Shown: positions 31,634-39,701, counted from the first letter of the stretch. The stretch: DNA of 64,000 nt from Pseudomonas sp. TH15 (GCF_016651105.1 NZ_JAEKEL010000001.1:4392001-4456000), one strand, 5' to 3'. The notes: generated from the sequence alone by a model not told the origin. Made by a program: numbers and translations.

Positions 31634-31809
31634 AGCGCTTCACCCGCCGCAAGTTAGAAGCGTGGCTGATCCTGCTGGCAGCGAAGATCCTCGAAGGCCG
31701 GAACGTCCACCGCTCCCCGGTCGTCTCCCGCCGCGACAACAACAAAATGTACGGTATGGCCGAAAAGCTCGAAGACATCGCTGAACGCATCAGCAACAAA
31801 TACCAGTAA
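31630..31809 (+). CDS. Small basic early protein
   Basis: 59 residues starting within the previous stop (ATGA). Basic, helical (MKRFTRRKLEAWLILLAAKI ... MYGMAEKLEDIAERISNKYQ). Good coupling makes translation likely. Function unknown. Confidence 0.6.
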   Translation: MKRFTRRKLEAWLILLAAKILEGRNVHRSPVVSRRDNNKMYGMAEKLEDIAERISNKYQ

Positions 31810-31825
31810 CCCCTCCCCCTCTAAG

Positions 31826-32114
31826 TCAGACGAAGATGAGGAGGAATTTAGCATTGAAGAAAAGGATGATAAGCGCCGTCAACAACCCAGGTGAGCGCAT
31901 AACACCCAGTAGAACGTAGATGAAAGGGTTCAACGTCATGCCGAGTATAAAAAGAATCCAAGCGGGGAATCTTAAAAGCGCGGGGTCAAATAGCGCCCAT
32001 ATAGTGAGCCCGAGCCATACAGCCCAAAAAATACATCGTCACGCCATCTACCCGGAAAAACGCCCGCTTAAACGTGTGTCCGACTTTATCTGACTCGTTG
32101 AGCATCTGGGCCAC
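31826..32114 (-). CDS. Small membrane cargo protein, frameshifted
   Basis: Two minus-strand frames join through a run of six T (32026-32031). Upstream frame: VAQMLNESDKVGHTFKRAFF and RVDGVTMYF. Downstream frame: WAVWLGLTIWALFDPALLRF, ILFILGMTLNPFIYVLLGVM and FFNAKFLLIFV to the stop at 31826. Removing one T makes one protein of about 90-95 residues with three membrane segments. The true start is unclear (GTG 32114 or ATG 32105). As sequenced the membrane part has no start codon. It lies opposite to its neighbours. Confidence 0.5.
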
Positions 32115-32183
32115 CGCTGTAACCGATTCATATCGATAGTAGCCGTAGCTGCCAAAACCTCTACTCCCTCCCCTTCAAAATCA

Positions 32184-32197
32184 GCCGCTATAGCGGC
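32184..32197 (+). promoter_or_regulatory. Hairpin before the 32214 gene
   Basis: GCCGC (32184-32188) / GCGGC (32193-32197) with loop TATA, following a pyrimidine tract (CTACTCCCTCCCCTTC) and followed by AAGGA and ATG 32214. Confidence 0.5.
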
Positions 32198-32213
32198 AAG
32201 GACGAGTTCGCCC

Positions 32214-32537
32214 ATGGAAACGATAAAACTGATTCAGCCGGTGCCGGTTGTGCGCGATGAAAACGGGATGTTCTGGCACCCGGAACTGCCGCCATTTGAT
32301 GAAGGTGATGGCGATAAGTGCAAGAAGTGGATCGCCGAGCAGCGCCTGGTCGTGAAGATGACCAGCATTGAGGACGCGCCGGACGAGATCTCGGAGCGCT
32401 ACTTCGACTCCCATGATCCGGATTGCAGCTACTGGGATCCGGATAAACCGGAAGGCGAAGGCTGGTTCTGCCTGTCGATTCACGACACCGACGATGGCCC
32501 GGCCTGCTGGTGGGCACGACGCGAGGTGACGCCATGA
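32214..32537 (+). CDS. Hypothetical acidic phage protein
   Basis: 107 residues (METIKLIQPVPVVRDENGMF). Acidic, rich in Trp and Asp (HDPDCSYWDPDKPEGEGWFC; DTDDGPACWWARREVTP). No motif recognised. Well conserved in feel with other Pseudomonas phage early proteins. Confidence 0.7.
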   Translation: METIKLIQPVPVVRDENGMFWHPELPPFDEGDGDKCKKWIAEQRLVVKMTSIEDAPDEISERYFDSHDPDCSYWDPDKPEGEGWFCLSIHDTDDGPACWWARREVTP

Positions 32538-32590
32538 TCCTCGCCCCGCTCTACATGGCCTACCTGATCTACAGGGGGCCGTGGCGATGA
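32534..32590 (+). CDS. Very short hydrophobic ORF
   Basis: 18 codons (MILAPLYMAYLIYRGPWR) starting within the previous stop (ATGA). It looks like a single membrane segment with a basic end. Too short to be sure it is used. Confidence 0.3.
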   Translation: MILAPLYMAYLIYRGPWR

Positions 32591-32592
32591 AG

Positions 32593-32733
32593 TCAGGATC
32601 GCTTTGTTTTTGCCCAGCCGGCGACCATCAGCACCAAGCCCGGAATCCAAAGACCCGGGGCGGTAATCGCAAAACCGCAAATAGTCAGCGGCAGCCCGGT
32701 TAAGAACAACGGGTTTTGAAATGCCTTTTTCAT
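32593..32733 (-). CDS. Small membrane cargo protein
   Basis: 46 residues (MKKAFQNPLFLTGLPLTICG ...) with GGGAGAGGG upstream. Two membrane segments (about 9-26 and 28-42) and a Lys/Arg tail (AKTKRS). Minus strand within the plus-strand operon, and protein-like composition in this frame. Unknown role. Confidence 0.65.
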   Translation of the reverse strand: MKKAFQNPLFLTGLPLTICGFAITAPGLWIPGLVLMVAGWAKTKRS

Positions 32734-32805
32734 AGATCCCTCTCCCTAAGAATTCATCTCATTTAAGCACAAAGCTTGCCGATGTAAGGCGGGCGAGGAA
32801 TTCGT

Positions 32806-33303
32806 ATGTCTGATCAAAAACACCAACTGCGCGAAGTGGCTATCGAATCGATCTCGGATATCGCCCAACACCTGCCGCTCGATTGCCAGATGTTTGTCAT
32901 CGTCTGCCGGCCAGGCAAAGCTGACTTTGACCTGGTGCTGCCTTCGCCCGAGGCGAACTTGAATAACGCGCTCGACGCGCTCCGCCGGCAGGGCCTGAGC
33001 ATCGACGGCGATAACGCCTACAAGCGCGATCTGCTGGACGCTGTGGTCGGCGCACTGGCACTCGGCGCGCAGAACAGTAATCCGCCACCGACTGGACATT
33101 GGGGCCAGTGCTTCTGGGATATCGGTCGCGAGGAGCGCGGACTGCACGAAGAGCTGGCCGCCGCGCTGAAACTCAACCGCGAGAACCTGCGCGCCTGCCA
33201 AGCAACCATCCATCTCGCTGGCGGATTCGATCCCGCCTACGTGGACGACGCCCAAGCTGCAATGGCGGTCGCCGACGCAGTCCTGGCCAAGGCCGGCGCA
33301 TAA
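32806..33303 (+). CDS. Hypothetical phage protein
   Basis: 165 residues (MSDQKHQLREVAIESISDIA). Soluble, alpha/beta, with DCQMFVIVCRPGKADFDLVL and a helical C-terminus (LAAALKLNRENLRACQATIH). No recognised family; common near the integrase in related prophages. Confidence 0.7.
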   Translation: MSDQKHQLREVAIESISDIAQHLPLDCQMFVIVCRPGKADFDLVLPSPEANLNNALDALRRQGLSIDGDNAYKRDLLDAVVGALALGAQNSNPPPTGHWGQCFWDIGREERGLHEELAAALKLNRENLRACQATIHLAGGFDPAYVDDAQAAMAVADAVLAKAGA

Positions 33304-33345
33304 CCCATCACCACCTTCTGCCGCCACGCGCGGTATGGATAGCTC

Positions 33346-33552
33346 ATGAACATTCAATTTTTATCGCACGAGGAGGTTTGCGAGCTGACCGGCGCGCGAA
33401 CCAAGGCAGGACAGATCCTGAACCTGAAGAAAAACGGTATCCGACACTCAATCAAACGCAGCGGCTGGCCTGCAGTGACGGCCTTGGCAGTTACCGCCGT
33501 CGGATCGTACGAACCAGAAAAACCTGTGTGGACGCCAAGAAAGGCCAGTTGA
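33346..33552 (+). CDS. DUF4224 excisionase-like protein
   Basis: 68 residues (MNIQFLSHEEVCELTGARTK). L-S-x-E-E-V-x-E-L-T-G followed by LNLKKNGIRHSIKRSGWPAV is the DUF4224 pattern, a small winged-helix protein encoded next to integrases and thought to act in directionality (excision). Its stop is two bases before the integrase start. Confidence 0.78.
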   Translation: MNIQFLSHEEVCELTGARTKAGQILNLKKNGIRHSIKRSGWPAVTALAVTAVGSYEPEKPVWTPRKAS

Positions 33553-33553
33553 G

Positions 33554-34585
33554 ATGGGAAGAAGACCAACGAAGCCGGGTTCCATCGCCCGGCTGCGGGA
33601 ACGCAAAAAGGCAAGTGGCCGGACCTACTATTACTACGAGCTGGGTGGAAAAGAACGCAAGGAAATAGCGCTGGGTAGCGATTACGGCCTGGCGATCATG
33701 GAATACGCGAAGCTGGAGCGCGATCGAACCGCGGTTGAACTGGTTGCCAAGGTCGTCACGTTTCGCTACGTGGCCGAGAAGTACATGATCGAGGTAGTGC
33801 CAACCAAGGCAGAAAGCACTCAGAAGGACAATGTGCGCGAGCTAAAGAACCTGATGGCGTTCTTCGATGATCCGCCGGCACCGCTCGAGACAATCGAACC
33901 GCTCCATGTCCGCCAGTATTTAACCTGGCGAAAATCTGCACCTGTTCGGGCAAATCGGGAAAAGGCTTTGCTGAGCGCGATCTGGAACTACGCACGAGAC
34001 AAGGGCTACACGTCGCTGGCCAACCCTTGCTCCGGAATCAAGGGCAACAAAGAAACGGGCCGGGATACCTATGTCGAGGATGAACTGTTCAAACGGGTGC
34101 ACGACAAGGCTGACGCCGGATTGCGCGACGCCATGGACCTGGCCTATTTGACCGGCCAACGAGTGACAGACACGCGACTTATGGATGAACGAGACGTGCG
34201 CGACGGCCAGATCTGGGTGCTCCAGGGAAAAACGAAGGCTAAACGGCGGATCGAGGTAACTGGTGAGCTGAAAGTTTTGATTGATCGAATCATGGCCCGG
34301 AAGTCCGGACACAAAGTCCGCTCGACGCGGCTGATCGTGGCCGAAGACGGCACTCCGATGACGGAGGCAATGTTGCGCAGGAGATTTGATGTGGCCAGGG
34401 AGGCCGCAGGCGTTGAAAAGGCCGAGTTTCAAATGCGTGATTTACGCGCCAAGGCTGGTACAGATAAGGCTGAATCGAGCGGTGACATCATGCAAGCGAA
34501 GGATCAACTCGGGCATACCACCGTGGTGATGACCGAGCAGTACATCCGTAATCGCAAGAGCAAAAAAGTGTCGCCAACCAAGTGA
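33554..34585 (+). CDS. int: Tyrosine-type phage integrase
   Basis: 343 residues. It recombines phage and host attachment sites. N-terminal arm-binding part (GSIARLRERKKASGRTYYYY), a SAM-like core-binding domain (about 70-165), and a catalytic domain with Arg in TGQRVTDTR (about 197-205), Lys in GKTKAKRRIEV, MRDLRAKAGTD (the usual His of the H-x-x-R box replaced by Arg, as in a known subgroup), GHTTVVM and the nucleophile Tyr in TEQYIRNRK. It ends 82 bases from tRNA-Leu, its probable target. Confidence 0.92.
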   Translation: MGRRPTKPGSIARLRERKKASGRTYYYYELGGKERKEIALGSDYGLAIMEYAKLERDRTAVELVAKVVTFRYVAEKYMIEVVPTKAESTQKDNVRELKNLMAFFDDPPAPLETIEPLHVRQYLTWRKSAPVRANREKALLSAIWNYARDKGYTSLANPCSGIKGNKETGRDTYVEDELFKRVHDKADAGLRDAMDLAYLTGQRVTDTRLMDERDVRDGQIWVLQGKTKAKRRIEVTGELKVLIDRIMARKSGHKVRSTRLIVAEDGTPMTEAMLRRRFDVAREAAGVEKAEFQMRDLRAKAGTDKAESSGDIMQAKDQLGHTTVVMTEQYIRNRKSKKVSPTK

Positions 34586-34623
34586 GTTGCGACCCATGTC
34601 TATTTTTGCGACCCAGAAACAAA

Positions 34624-34659
34624 CAAGGGTTTGCATCAGCTTTCGCCCGCAAACCCTTG
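34624..34659. terminator. Hairpin between integrase and tRNA-Leu
   Basis: CAAGGGTTTGC (34624-34634) / GCAAACCCTTG (34649-34659), an 11-bp perfect stem. It could end transcripts from both sides (integrase on plus, tRNA-Leu on minus); T tracts are weak. Confidence 0.6.
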
Positions 34660-34667
34660 ATTTAAGA

Positions 34668-34700
34668 TGGTGCCCGAAGCCGGAATCGAACCGGCACGCC
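34668..34700. other. Probable phage attachment site (att, integrase-side)
   Basis: Integrase genes of this type usually lie next to the att core, and the core is commonly the 3-prime half of a tRNA gene, restored by the phage copy. Here the 3-prime end of tRNA-Leu faces the integrase at 82 bases. The partner copy would lie beyond position 1 and cannot be seen, so the exact core is unknown. Confidence 0.5.
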
Positions 34701-34754
34701 CTTACGAGCGGGGGATTTTAAGTCCCATGCGTCTACCAATTTCGCCATTCGGGC
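34668..34754 (-). tRNA. tRNA-Leu (UAA)
   Basis: 87 bases including CCA. The acceptor arms GCCCGAA / TTCGGGC pair, followed by discriminator A and CCA. The anticodon loop CTTAAAA gives anticodon TAA, and a long variable arm (CCCGCTCGTAAGGGC region) is typical of class II tRNA-Leu. Minus strand, last of the Gly-Cys-Leu group. Its 3-prime end faces the integrase. Confidence 0.95.
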
Positions 34755-34908
34755 GGTAGCGCGATCAAGCGGTCTTACGGCTGCCCAAAAAACCTGGCAG
34801 TTCTGACGCTTGTGCAACAGAGGGGGAAATATATACACCCCGCCCCGGTGAAGCAAGTTCGCAAATGCCCTTTTCAAGACAAAATCTTGCAGGACTGCGA
34901 AAATAAAA

Positions 34909-34939
34909 AAGCTCCGTAGATCATTGATCTACGGAGCTT
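34909..34939 (-). terminator. Terminator between tRNA-Cys and tRNA-Leu
   Basis: A perfect 15-bp stem (34909-34923 with 34925-34939, core GCTCCGTAGATC) around a one-base centre, with a T run on the minus strand. It suggests that tRNA-Leu is transcribed partly by read-through or from its own promoter. Confidence 0.75.
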
Positions 34940-34947
34940 GTTTAGAG

Positions 34948-35021
34948 TGGAGGCCGAGGTCGGAATCGAACCGGCGTAGGTGGATTTGCAATCCACTGCA
35001 TAACCATTTTGCTACTCGGCC
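34948..35021 (-). tRNA. tRNA-Cys (GCA)
   Basis: 74 bases including CCA. Acceptor GGCCGAG / CTCGGCC, discriminator T (U in RNA, typical of tRNA-Cys), anticodon loop TTTGCAA with anticodon GCA, T-loop TTCGAAT. Minus strand. Confidence 0.95.
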
Positions 35022-35066
35022 TCAAACATCTGATATCAGTAGCACGACACCAAATGCGTTTTAACT

Positions 35067-35142
<76 letters not shown>

Positions 35143-35205
35143 GTCTTGGTGTGGCGCATTCTATAGAATCCAGAAGCCCCGTCAACCCTTTGATTCAAAA
35201 AAGTT

Positions 35206-35766
35206 TTATTTCTTTTCTACGTCGGTCTTCAGATGTGGCCAGGCAGCCCGCAGATATTGGACCATGGACCACAATGTCAGGCCTGCCGACACCAGCAACA
35301 AGGCGTAACCCACCAGGACCCAGAAGCTGAAGTCCGACGGATTGGCCAGCAGGATCACCAGCGCCAGCATTTGCGCGGCGGTTTTCCATTTGCCCAAGTT
35401 CGACACTGCGACGTGAGCACGGGCGCCGAGTTCGGCCATCCACTCTCGCAACGCCGAGACGACAATCTCGCGACCAATAATGACCGCTGCCGGCAGCGTG
35501 AGCCACAGGTTGCCGTGTTCTTGCACCAGCAATACCAGCGCGACAGCGACCATCAACTTGTCAGCCACCGGATCGAGGAAAGCCCCGAACGGTGTGCTTT
35601 GCTCCAAACGGCGAGCCAGGTATCCGTCCAGCCAATCAGTGGCAGCGGCGAATGCGAAGACTGAACTGGAAGCCAGATAGCTCCATTGGTACGGCAGATA
35701 GAACAGTAAAATGAAGATCGGAATGAGCAGGACGCGTAGAACGGTAATCAGATTAGGGATATTCAT
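35206..35766 (-). CDS. pgsA: CDP-diacylglycerol--glycerol-3-phosphate 3-phosphatidyltransferase
   Basis: 186 residues from ATG 35766 (MNIPNLITVLRVLLIPIFIL); an upstream GTG two codons earlier is less usual. It makes phosphatidylglycerol phosphate, the first committed step to phosphatidylglycerol and cardiolipin, in the inner membrane. The CDP-alcohol transferase motif D-G-x2-A-R-x8-G-x3-D-x3-D is complete (DWLDGYLARR then FGAFLDPVADK). Four or more membrane segments. The uvrC-pgsA-tRNA order is the standard Pseudomonas one. Confidence 0.96.
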   Translation of the reverse strand: MNIPNLITVLRVLLIPIFILLFYLPYQWSYLASSSVFAFAAATDWLDGYLARRLEQSTPFGAFLDPVADKLMVAVALVLLVQEHGNLWLTLPAAVIIGREIVVSALREWMAELGARAHVAVSNLGKWKTAAQMLALVILLANPSDFSFWVLVGYALLLVSAGLTLWSMVQYLRAAWPHLKTDVEKK

Positions 35767-35798
35767 CGGCACAACTGGCTACGAGGTGAGTTGGCATT

Positions 35799-37622
35799 CT
35801 ACTCGCTGTGCAGATTTGCATAAATCGACTCAGCGAGCTTTTTACTGATCCCGGGTGCTTTGGCGATCTCTTCGATGCTGGCACGAGACAGCTCCTGCAA
35901 TCCACCAAAATGTTTCAACAAATCGCGCCGACGTGTCGGCCCGACACCCGCAACGCCTTCAAGCGTTGAGGTACGACGGGTTTTCCCCCGCCGCGCCCGG
36001 TGCCCGGTAATGGCGAAACGGTGGGCTTCGTCGCGAATCTGCTGGATCAAGTGCAGCGCGGGGGAATCACCGCGCAGCGTGAATTCATGTGCAGCGTCAT
36101 TCAGGTACAAGGTTTCGAAACCGGCCTTGCGCGTCGCGCCCTTCGCCACGCCCAACAAAATCAGATCAGGCACTGCCAGTTCATTGAGTACGTCCCGGGC
36201 CATGGACAGCTGACCTTTGCCCCCGTCCACCAGCAGGATGTCCGGCAACTTGCCCTCGCCGTCCTTCAGTTTACTGAAGCGTCGGGTCAGAGCCTGATGC
36301 ATTGCGGCGTAGTCGTCGCCGGGTGTCACACCCTCGATGTTATACCGACGGTAGTCAGACTTGATCGGGCCTTCCGGACCGAACACCACGCAGGATGCCA
36401 CAGTGGCTTCACCGCTGGAGTGGCTGATGTCATAACATTCAAGGCGCTGTGGCGGCTCATCCAGGTTCAGTACTTGCGCCAGAGCATCGAAACGCGCGGC
36501 GACATGCTGACGATTGGCCAGTCGCGCGCTTAAGGCTTGCTCGGCATTAGTGACCGCCAGTTGCTGCCAGCGCGCTCGCGTACCGCGCACCCGGTGACTG
36601 ATGGACAATTCGCGCCCGCGCAGCTCGTCGATGGCGGCGATCAGGACCGGGAAATCATCGTGGACCACGTTGACGATCAACTCGCTCGGCAAATCCCGTT
36701 CAGGACTGCTGATGAAGTACTGGCCCAAAAATGCAGCCATGACTTCGGAAACGTCTTCTTCAATACCCACTTGCGGGAAGAAATTCTTGCTGCCCAGTAC
36801 CCGGCCGCCACGCACGCTGATCAAGTGAACACAGGCGCCGCCCGGATTGATGAACGCGGCGATCACATCGATATCGCCGGTTCCACCTTCCATGCTTTGC
36901 TGGTCCTGGACCCGGCGCAGCAATGAAATCTGGTCTCTCAATTCGGCCGCACGCTCAAACTCGAGGTTGATCGCAGCCTCCTCCATCCCTGCAGACAACT
37001 CGTCCGTCAGCGCGTTGCTGCGCCCCTCAAGGAACATCACCGAGTGTCGTACGTCCTCCGCATACACCTGCGGCTCCACCAGCCCGACACACGGTGCCTT
37101 GCAGCGCTTGATCTGGTATTGCAGGCAAGGCCGCGTGCGGTTCTTGTAATAGCTGTCTTCGCATTGGCGAACGAAAAAGGTCTTTTGCAGCAAACTCAGG
37201 CTTTCTCGAATGGCACCTGCACTTGGATAAGGGCCGAAATACTTGCCCTTGGCCTTTTTTGCACCCCGGTGGATGCTCAAGCGCGGAAACTGGCCATCCG
37301 ATAGAAAGACGTAAGGATAGGATTTGTCGTCGCGCAGCAGAATGTTGTAGGGCGGACGCCATTCCTTGATCAGCGTCTGCTCAAGCAACAACGCTTCGGT
37401 TTCATTGGCCGTGATCGTGGTTTCGATCTGGGCGATACGGCCCACCAGCGCGGCGGTCTTGGGCGCAAGCCCGGTTTTTCGAAAATAACTCGCCAAGCGC
37501 TTCTTGAGATTCTTGGCCTTGCCGACGTAAAGCAGGCGCGCATCGCTGTCGAACATGCGATAAACGCCGGGGCGTCCGCTCACGGTCGACAGGAAGGCAC
37601 TCGGATCGAAGACTTCAGTCAT
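35799..37622 (-). CDS. uvrC: Excinuclease ABC subunit C
   Basis: 607 residues, full length. With UvrA and UvrB it makes both cuts around bulky DNA lesions. N-terminal GIY-YIG nuclease (GRPGVYRMFD; LLYVGKAKNLKKRL, about 16-42) makes the 3-prime cut; a UVR segment (LEFERAAELRDQISLLRRVQ, about 200-225) contacts UvrB; an RNase H-like domain (ECYDISHSSGEATVASCVVF, about 395-415) makes the 5-prime cut; two helix-hairpin-helix motifs end the protein (EGVAGVGPTRRRDLLKHFGG; IAKAPGISKKLAE). Three bases from gacA. Confidence 0.98.
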   Translation of the reverse strand: MTEVFDPSAFLSTVSGRPGVYRMFDSDARLLYVGKAKNLKKRLASYFRKTGLAPKTAALVGRIAQIETTITANETEALLLEQTLIKEWRPPYNILLRDDKSYPYVFLSDGQFPRLSIHRGAKKAKGKYFGPYPSAGAIRESLSLLQKTFFVRQCEDSYYKNRTRPCLQYQIKRCKAPCVGLVEPQVYAEDVRHSVMFLEGRSNALTDELSAGMEEAAINLEFERAAELRDQISLLRRVQDQQSMEGGTGDIDVIAAFINPGGACVHLISVRGGRVLGSKNFFPQVGIEEDVSEVMAAFLGQYFISSPERDLPSELIVNVVHDDFPVLIAAIDELRGRELSISHRVRGTRARWQQLAVTNAEQALSARLANRQHVAARFDALAQVLNLDEPPQRLECYDISHSSGEATVASCVVFGPEGPIKSDYRRYNIEGVTPGDDYAAMHQALTRRFSKLKDGEGKLPDILLVDGGKGQLSMARDVLNELAVPDLILLGVAKGATRKAGFETLYLNDAAHEFTLRGDSPALHLIQQIRDEAHRFAITGHRARRGKTRRTSTLEGVAGVGPTRRRDLLKHFGGLQELSRASIEEIAKAPGISKKLAESIYANLHSE

Positions 37623-37624
37623 TT

Positions 37625-38266
37625 TCAGAGATTGGCATCAACCATGCCGTGACGAACCGCCAATAGCGTCAGTTCGACGTCGCTGCTGATCGAAAGCTTC
37701 TCGAAAATGCGGTAACGGTAGGTATTCACGGTTTTTGGCGAGAGGCAAAGTTTGTCGGAAATGATCTGAACCTTCTGACAGCCGACAATCATCAAGGCGA
37801 TCTGGATCTCACGCTCTGACAATGCGTCGAACGGCGAATCGTTGGTCGGCTGGAACGATTTGATCGCCAACTGCTGGGCGATTTGCGGGCTGATGTAGCG
37901 TTGCCCGGCAAACACCAGCCGAATGGCCTGGACCATTTCCGGCAAACCTGCGCCCTTGGTCAGATAGCCCGCCGCACCGGCCTGCAACAACCGTGTAGGA
38001 AACGGATCTTCTTCACACACAGTGACCGCGACAACCTTGATGTCGGGATGACTGCGCAGCAATTTTCGCGTGGCTTCAAGACCGCCGATCCCGGGCATCT
38101 TGACGTCCATCAGAACCACATCGGGTTTCAACTCACGCGCCTTGAGCAGGGATTCCTCCCCTGACTCGGCCTGGCCGACTACTTGCAGGCCATCGATGTC
38201 AGCCAGCATTCGTGTAATGCCTGTACGAACGAGATCATGGTCATCGACTACTAGCACCCTAATCAA
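37625..38266 (-). CDS. gacA: Response regulator GacA (UvrY)
   Basis: 213 residues. Phosphorylated by GacS, it switches on the small RNAs that relieve RsmA/CsrA repression and so controls secondary metabolism, biofilm and virulence traits. Receiver domain with Asp8/Asp9 (VLVVDDHDLV), phospho-acceptor Asp54 (VVLMDVKMPG) and Lys104 (YLTKGAG); C-terminal LuxR-type HTH (LSEREIQIALMIVGCQKVQI; LSPKTVNTYRYRIFEKL). Intact, so the strain should be Gac-competent. Cotranscribed with uvrC, as in other pseudomonads. Confidence 0.97.
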   Translation of the reverse strand: MIRVLVVDDHDLVRTGITRMLADIDGLQVVGQAESGEESLLKARELKPDVVLMDVKMPGIGGLEATRKLLRSHPDIKVVAVTVCEEDPFPTRLLQAGAAGYLTKGAGLPEMVQAIRLVFAGQRYISPQIAQQLAIKSFQPTNDSPFDALSEREIQIALMIVGCQKVQIISDKLCLSPKTVNTYRYRIFEKLSISSDVELTLLAVRHGMVDANL

Positions 38267-38393
38267 GCAGACACCTCGCGATATGGTCGTATTGGGTTGC
38301 CGAACACCTTAGCAAAAAGCAACTGGCAGACCTAGCGTCAAGCGACATATAAAAAGTTTCAATTCATCTTTGGGGGCTTGCCGTCTGTGCGTT

Positions 38394-38837
38394 TCAGAGC
38401 ACAGGCGTTCTCAAATCAAGCTGCATGCGCAAGAAACACTCGTCCTTACCTTGAACCTGTAGTCCTTTTCTCTGATACAAATTTTTAGCCGGATTATTTT
38501 CGAACACAGTGAGTCGCAGCGCCGGACGACGCTCCTTGCGGGTTATTTCAATAACCTGATCAATTGTCCAGGAACCGGCCCCCTGCCCCCGAAAGGCTTC
38601 AGCCACTTGTAATTCTCGGATATACAAAGCTCGCGCATCGCGGCTAAGGCTGAAAAACCCTATCTTCACATCACCTTTATATACCAACCAGCTCTCACGC
38701 CCAGACCACGCCACATCGAACGCTTCGTCCTGCCACAACAAATCATGCTGAATGTAGTAACGCAGCATGTTTTGACAGGTGAGCGCCCTGGCGAATGCCA
38801 GATCCTCAGGCAAAGCGCGACGCATCTGGAAAGACAT
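38394..38837 (-). CDS. GNAT-family N-acetyltransferase
   Basis: 147 residues. Acyl-CoA-binding motif A is visible as LQVAEAFRGQGAGSWTIDQV (R/Q-x-x-G-x-G/A), with ENNPAKNLYQRKGLQ in the last third. Substrate unknown. Its ATG overlaps the stop of the upstream hydrolase gene (TAATG), so the two are translationally coupled and may share a pathway. Confidence 0.88.
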   Translation of the reverse strand: MSFQMRRALPEDLAFARALTCQNMLRYYIQHDLLWQDEAFDVAWSGRESWLVYKGDVKIGFFSLSRDARALYIRELQVAEAFRGQGAGSWTIDQVIEITRKERRPALRLTVFENNPAKNLYQRKGLQVQGKDECFLRMQLDLRTPVL

Positions 38838-39595
38838 TACCCATGCACCACAGGCACTACATCACCCTGCCATGCTCCATCGATCCGCCGGGCGATCACC
38901 AAACAATCCCCCGTACCAGAGGCCGACGCGATCAGCGTTCCATTCGCGGACCAGATCACGCTGCGGCCTGCCGACTGCCACCCGCCGGTAACGCCTCCAT
39001 GGTTGGCCATCAGCACGGCCATAGAGTGTTCGCGAGCGTAGCCTTGAAGCACCGCTGCATCTGCTGCGTAGCCAGCATCGCTGATCAATACCCCTGCGGC
39101 ATATACGTCGGTACCCTGGGCCGCGGCGTTAGCAGCATGGCTGGCGTGAGAAAAGTCCGCACAGACGGCCAGTGCAACGGTGTCGCGGCCGAATTTCAAC
39201 GTGGATCCGCCGCTTCCGGGGGTAAAAATCAGTTCTTCGCCAGGGTGCAAATGCTGCTTGCTGTAAACCCCAAGCGAGCCATCGGGTCTCAACACCAACG
39301 CACCAATCAACACCGCAGGATTTGCCCCCAGCCGTATTGGCATACCAACGACAGCGGTCACGCCGAGTTGGCGAGTCAAATCTCTCAGCGGTTGAAGAAC
39401 ATCATCGTCTGGGTCAATCGCCAGTGCGGCGGCTACTTCGCCTTCATAACCGGTCAGCGATAACTCCGGAAAAACCAGCAGTTGCACACCTTGTTCCGCA
39501 GCTATCTGCATAAAGCGCCGGTGCCAGGCAATATTGGCGGCAAGGTCACCGGCGATGGAGATCGATTGAGCCGCAGCGATGGTCAGGGTTGTCAT
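38837..39595 (-). CDS. Carbon-nitrogen hydrolase (nitrilase superfamily)
   Basis: 252 residues from ATG 39595 (MTTLTIAAAQSISIAGDLAA), with AAGGA upstream. The catalytic triad is visible: Glu in LLVFPELSLTGYE (about 46-58), Lys in YSKQHLHPGEE (about 117-127), Cys in VAVCADFSHASH (about 149-160). It would hydrolyse an amide or nitrile; the substrate is unknown. Coupled to the acetyltransferase gene; divergent from the DAHP synthase leader. Confidence 0.9.
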   Translation of the reverse strand: MTTLTIAAAQSISIAGDLAANIAWHRRFMQIAAEQGVQLLVFPELSLTGYEGEVAAALAIDPDDDVLQPLRDLTRQLGVTAVVGMPIRLGANPAVLIGALVLRPDGSLGVYSKQHLHPGEELIFTPGSGGSTLKFGRDTVALAVCADFSHASHAANAAAQGTDVYAAGVLISDAGYAADAAVLQGYAREHSMAVLMANHGGVTGGWQSAGRSVIWSANGTLIASASGTGDCLVIARRIDGAWQGDVVPVVHG

Positions 39596-39701
39596 GACGC
39601 GTCCTTGTGACAGTGTGCTTTTGCGAAACACGAAGTGTGTCACAACCCTACAGGCACTCAAGCGATAGAAAGCACCGTCAGTACTCGATAGCATTTTCTG
39701 A

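Noticed and set aside
33554..34585. Integrase inactive because the catalytic H-x-x-R His is Arg (MRDLRAKAG)
   Set aside because: This change is found in a subgroup of active phage integrases, and all other catalytic residues are present.
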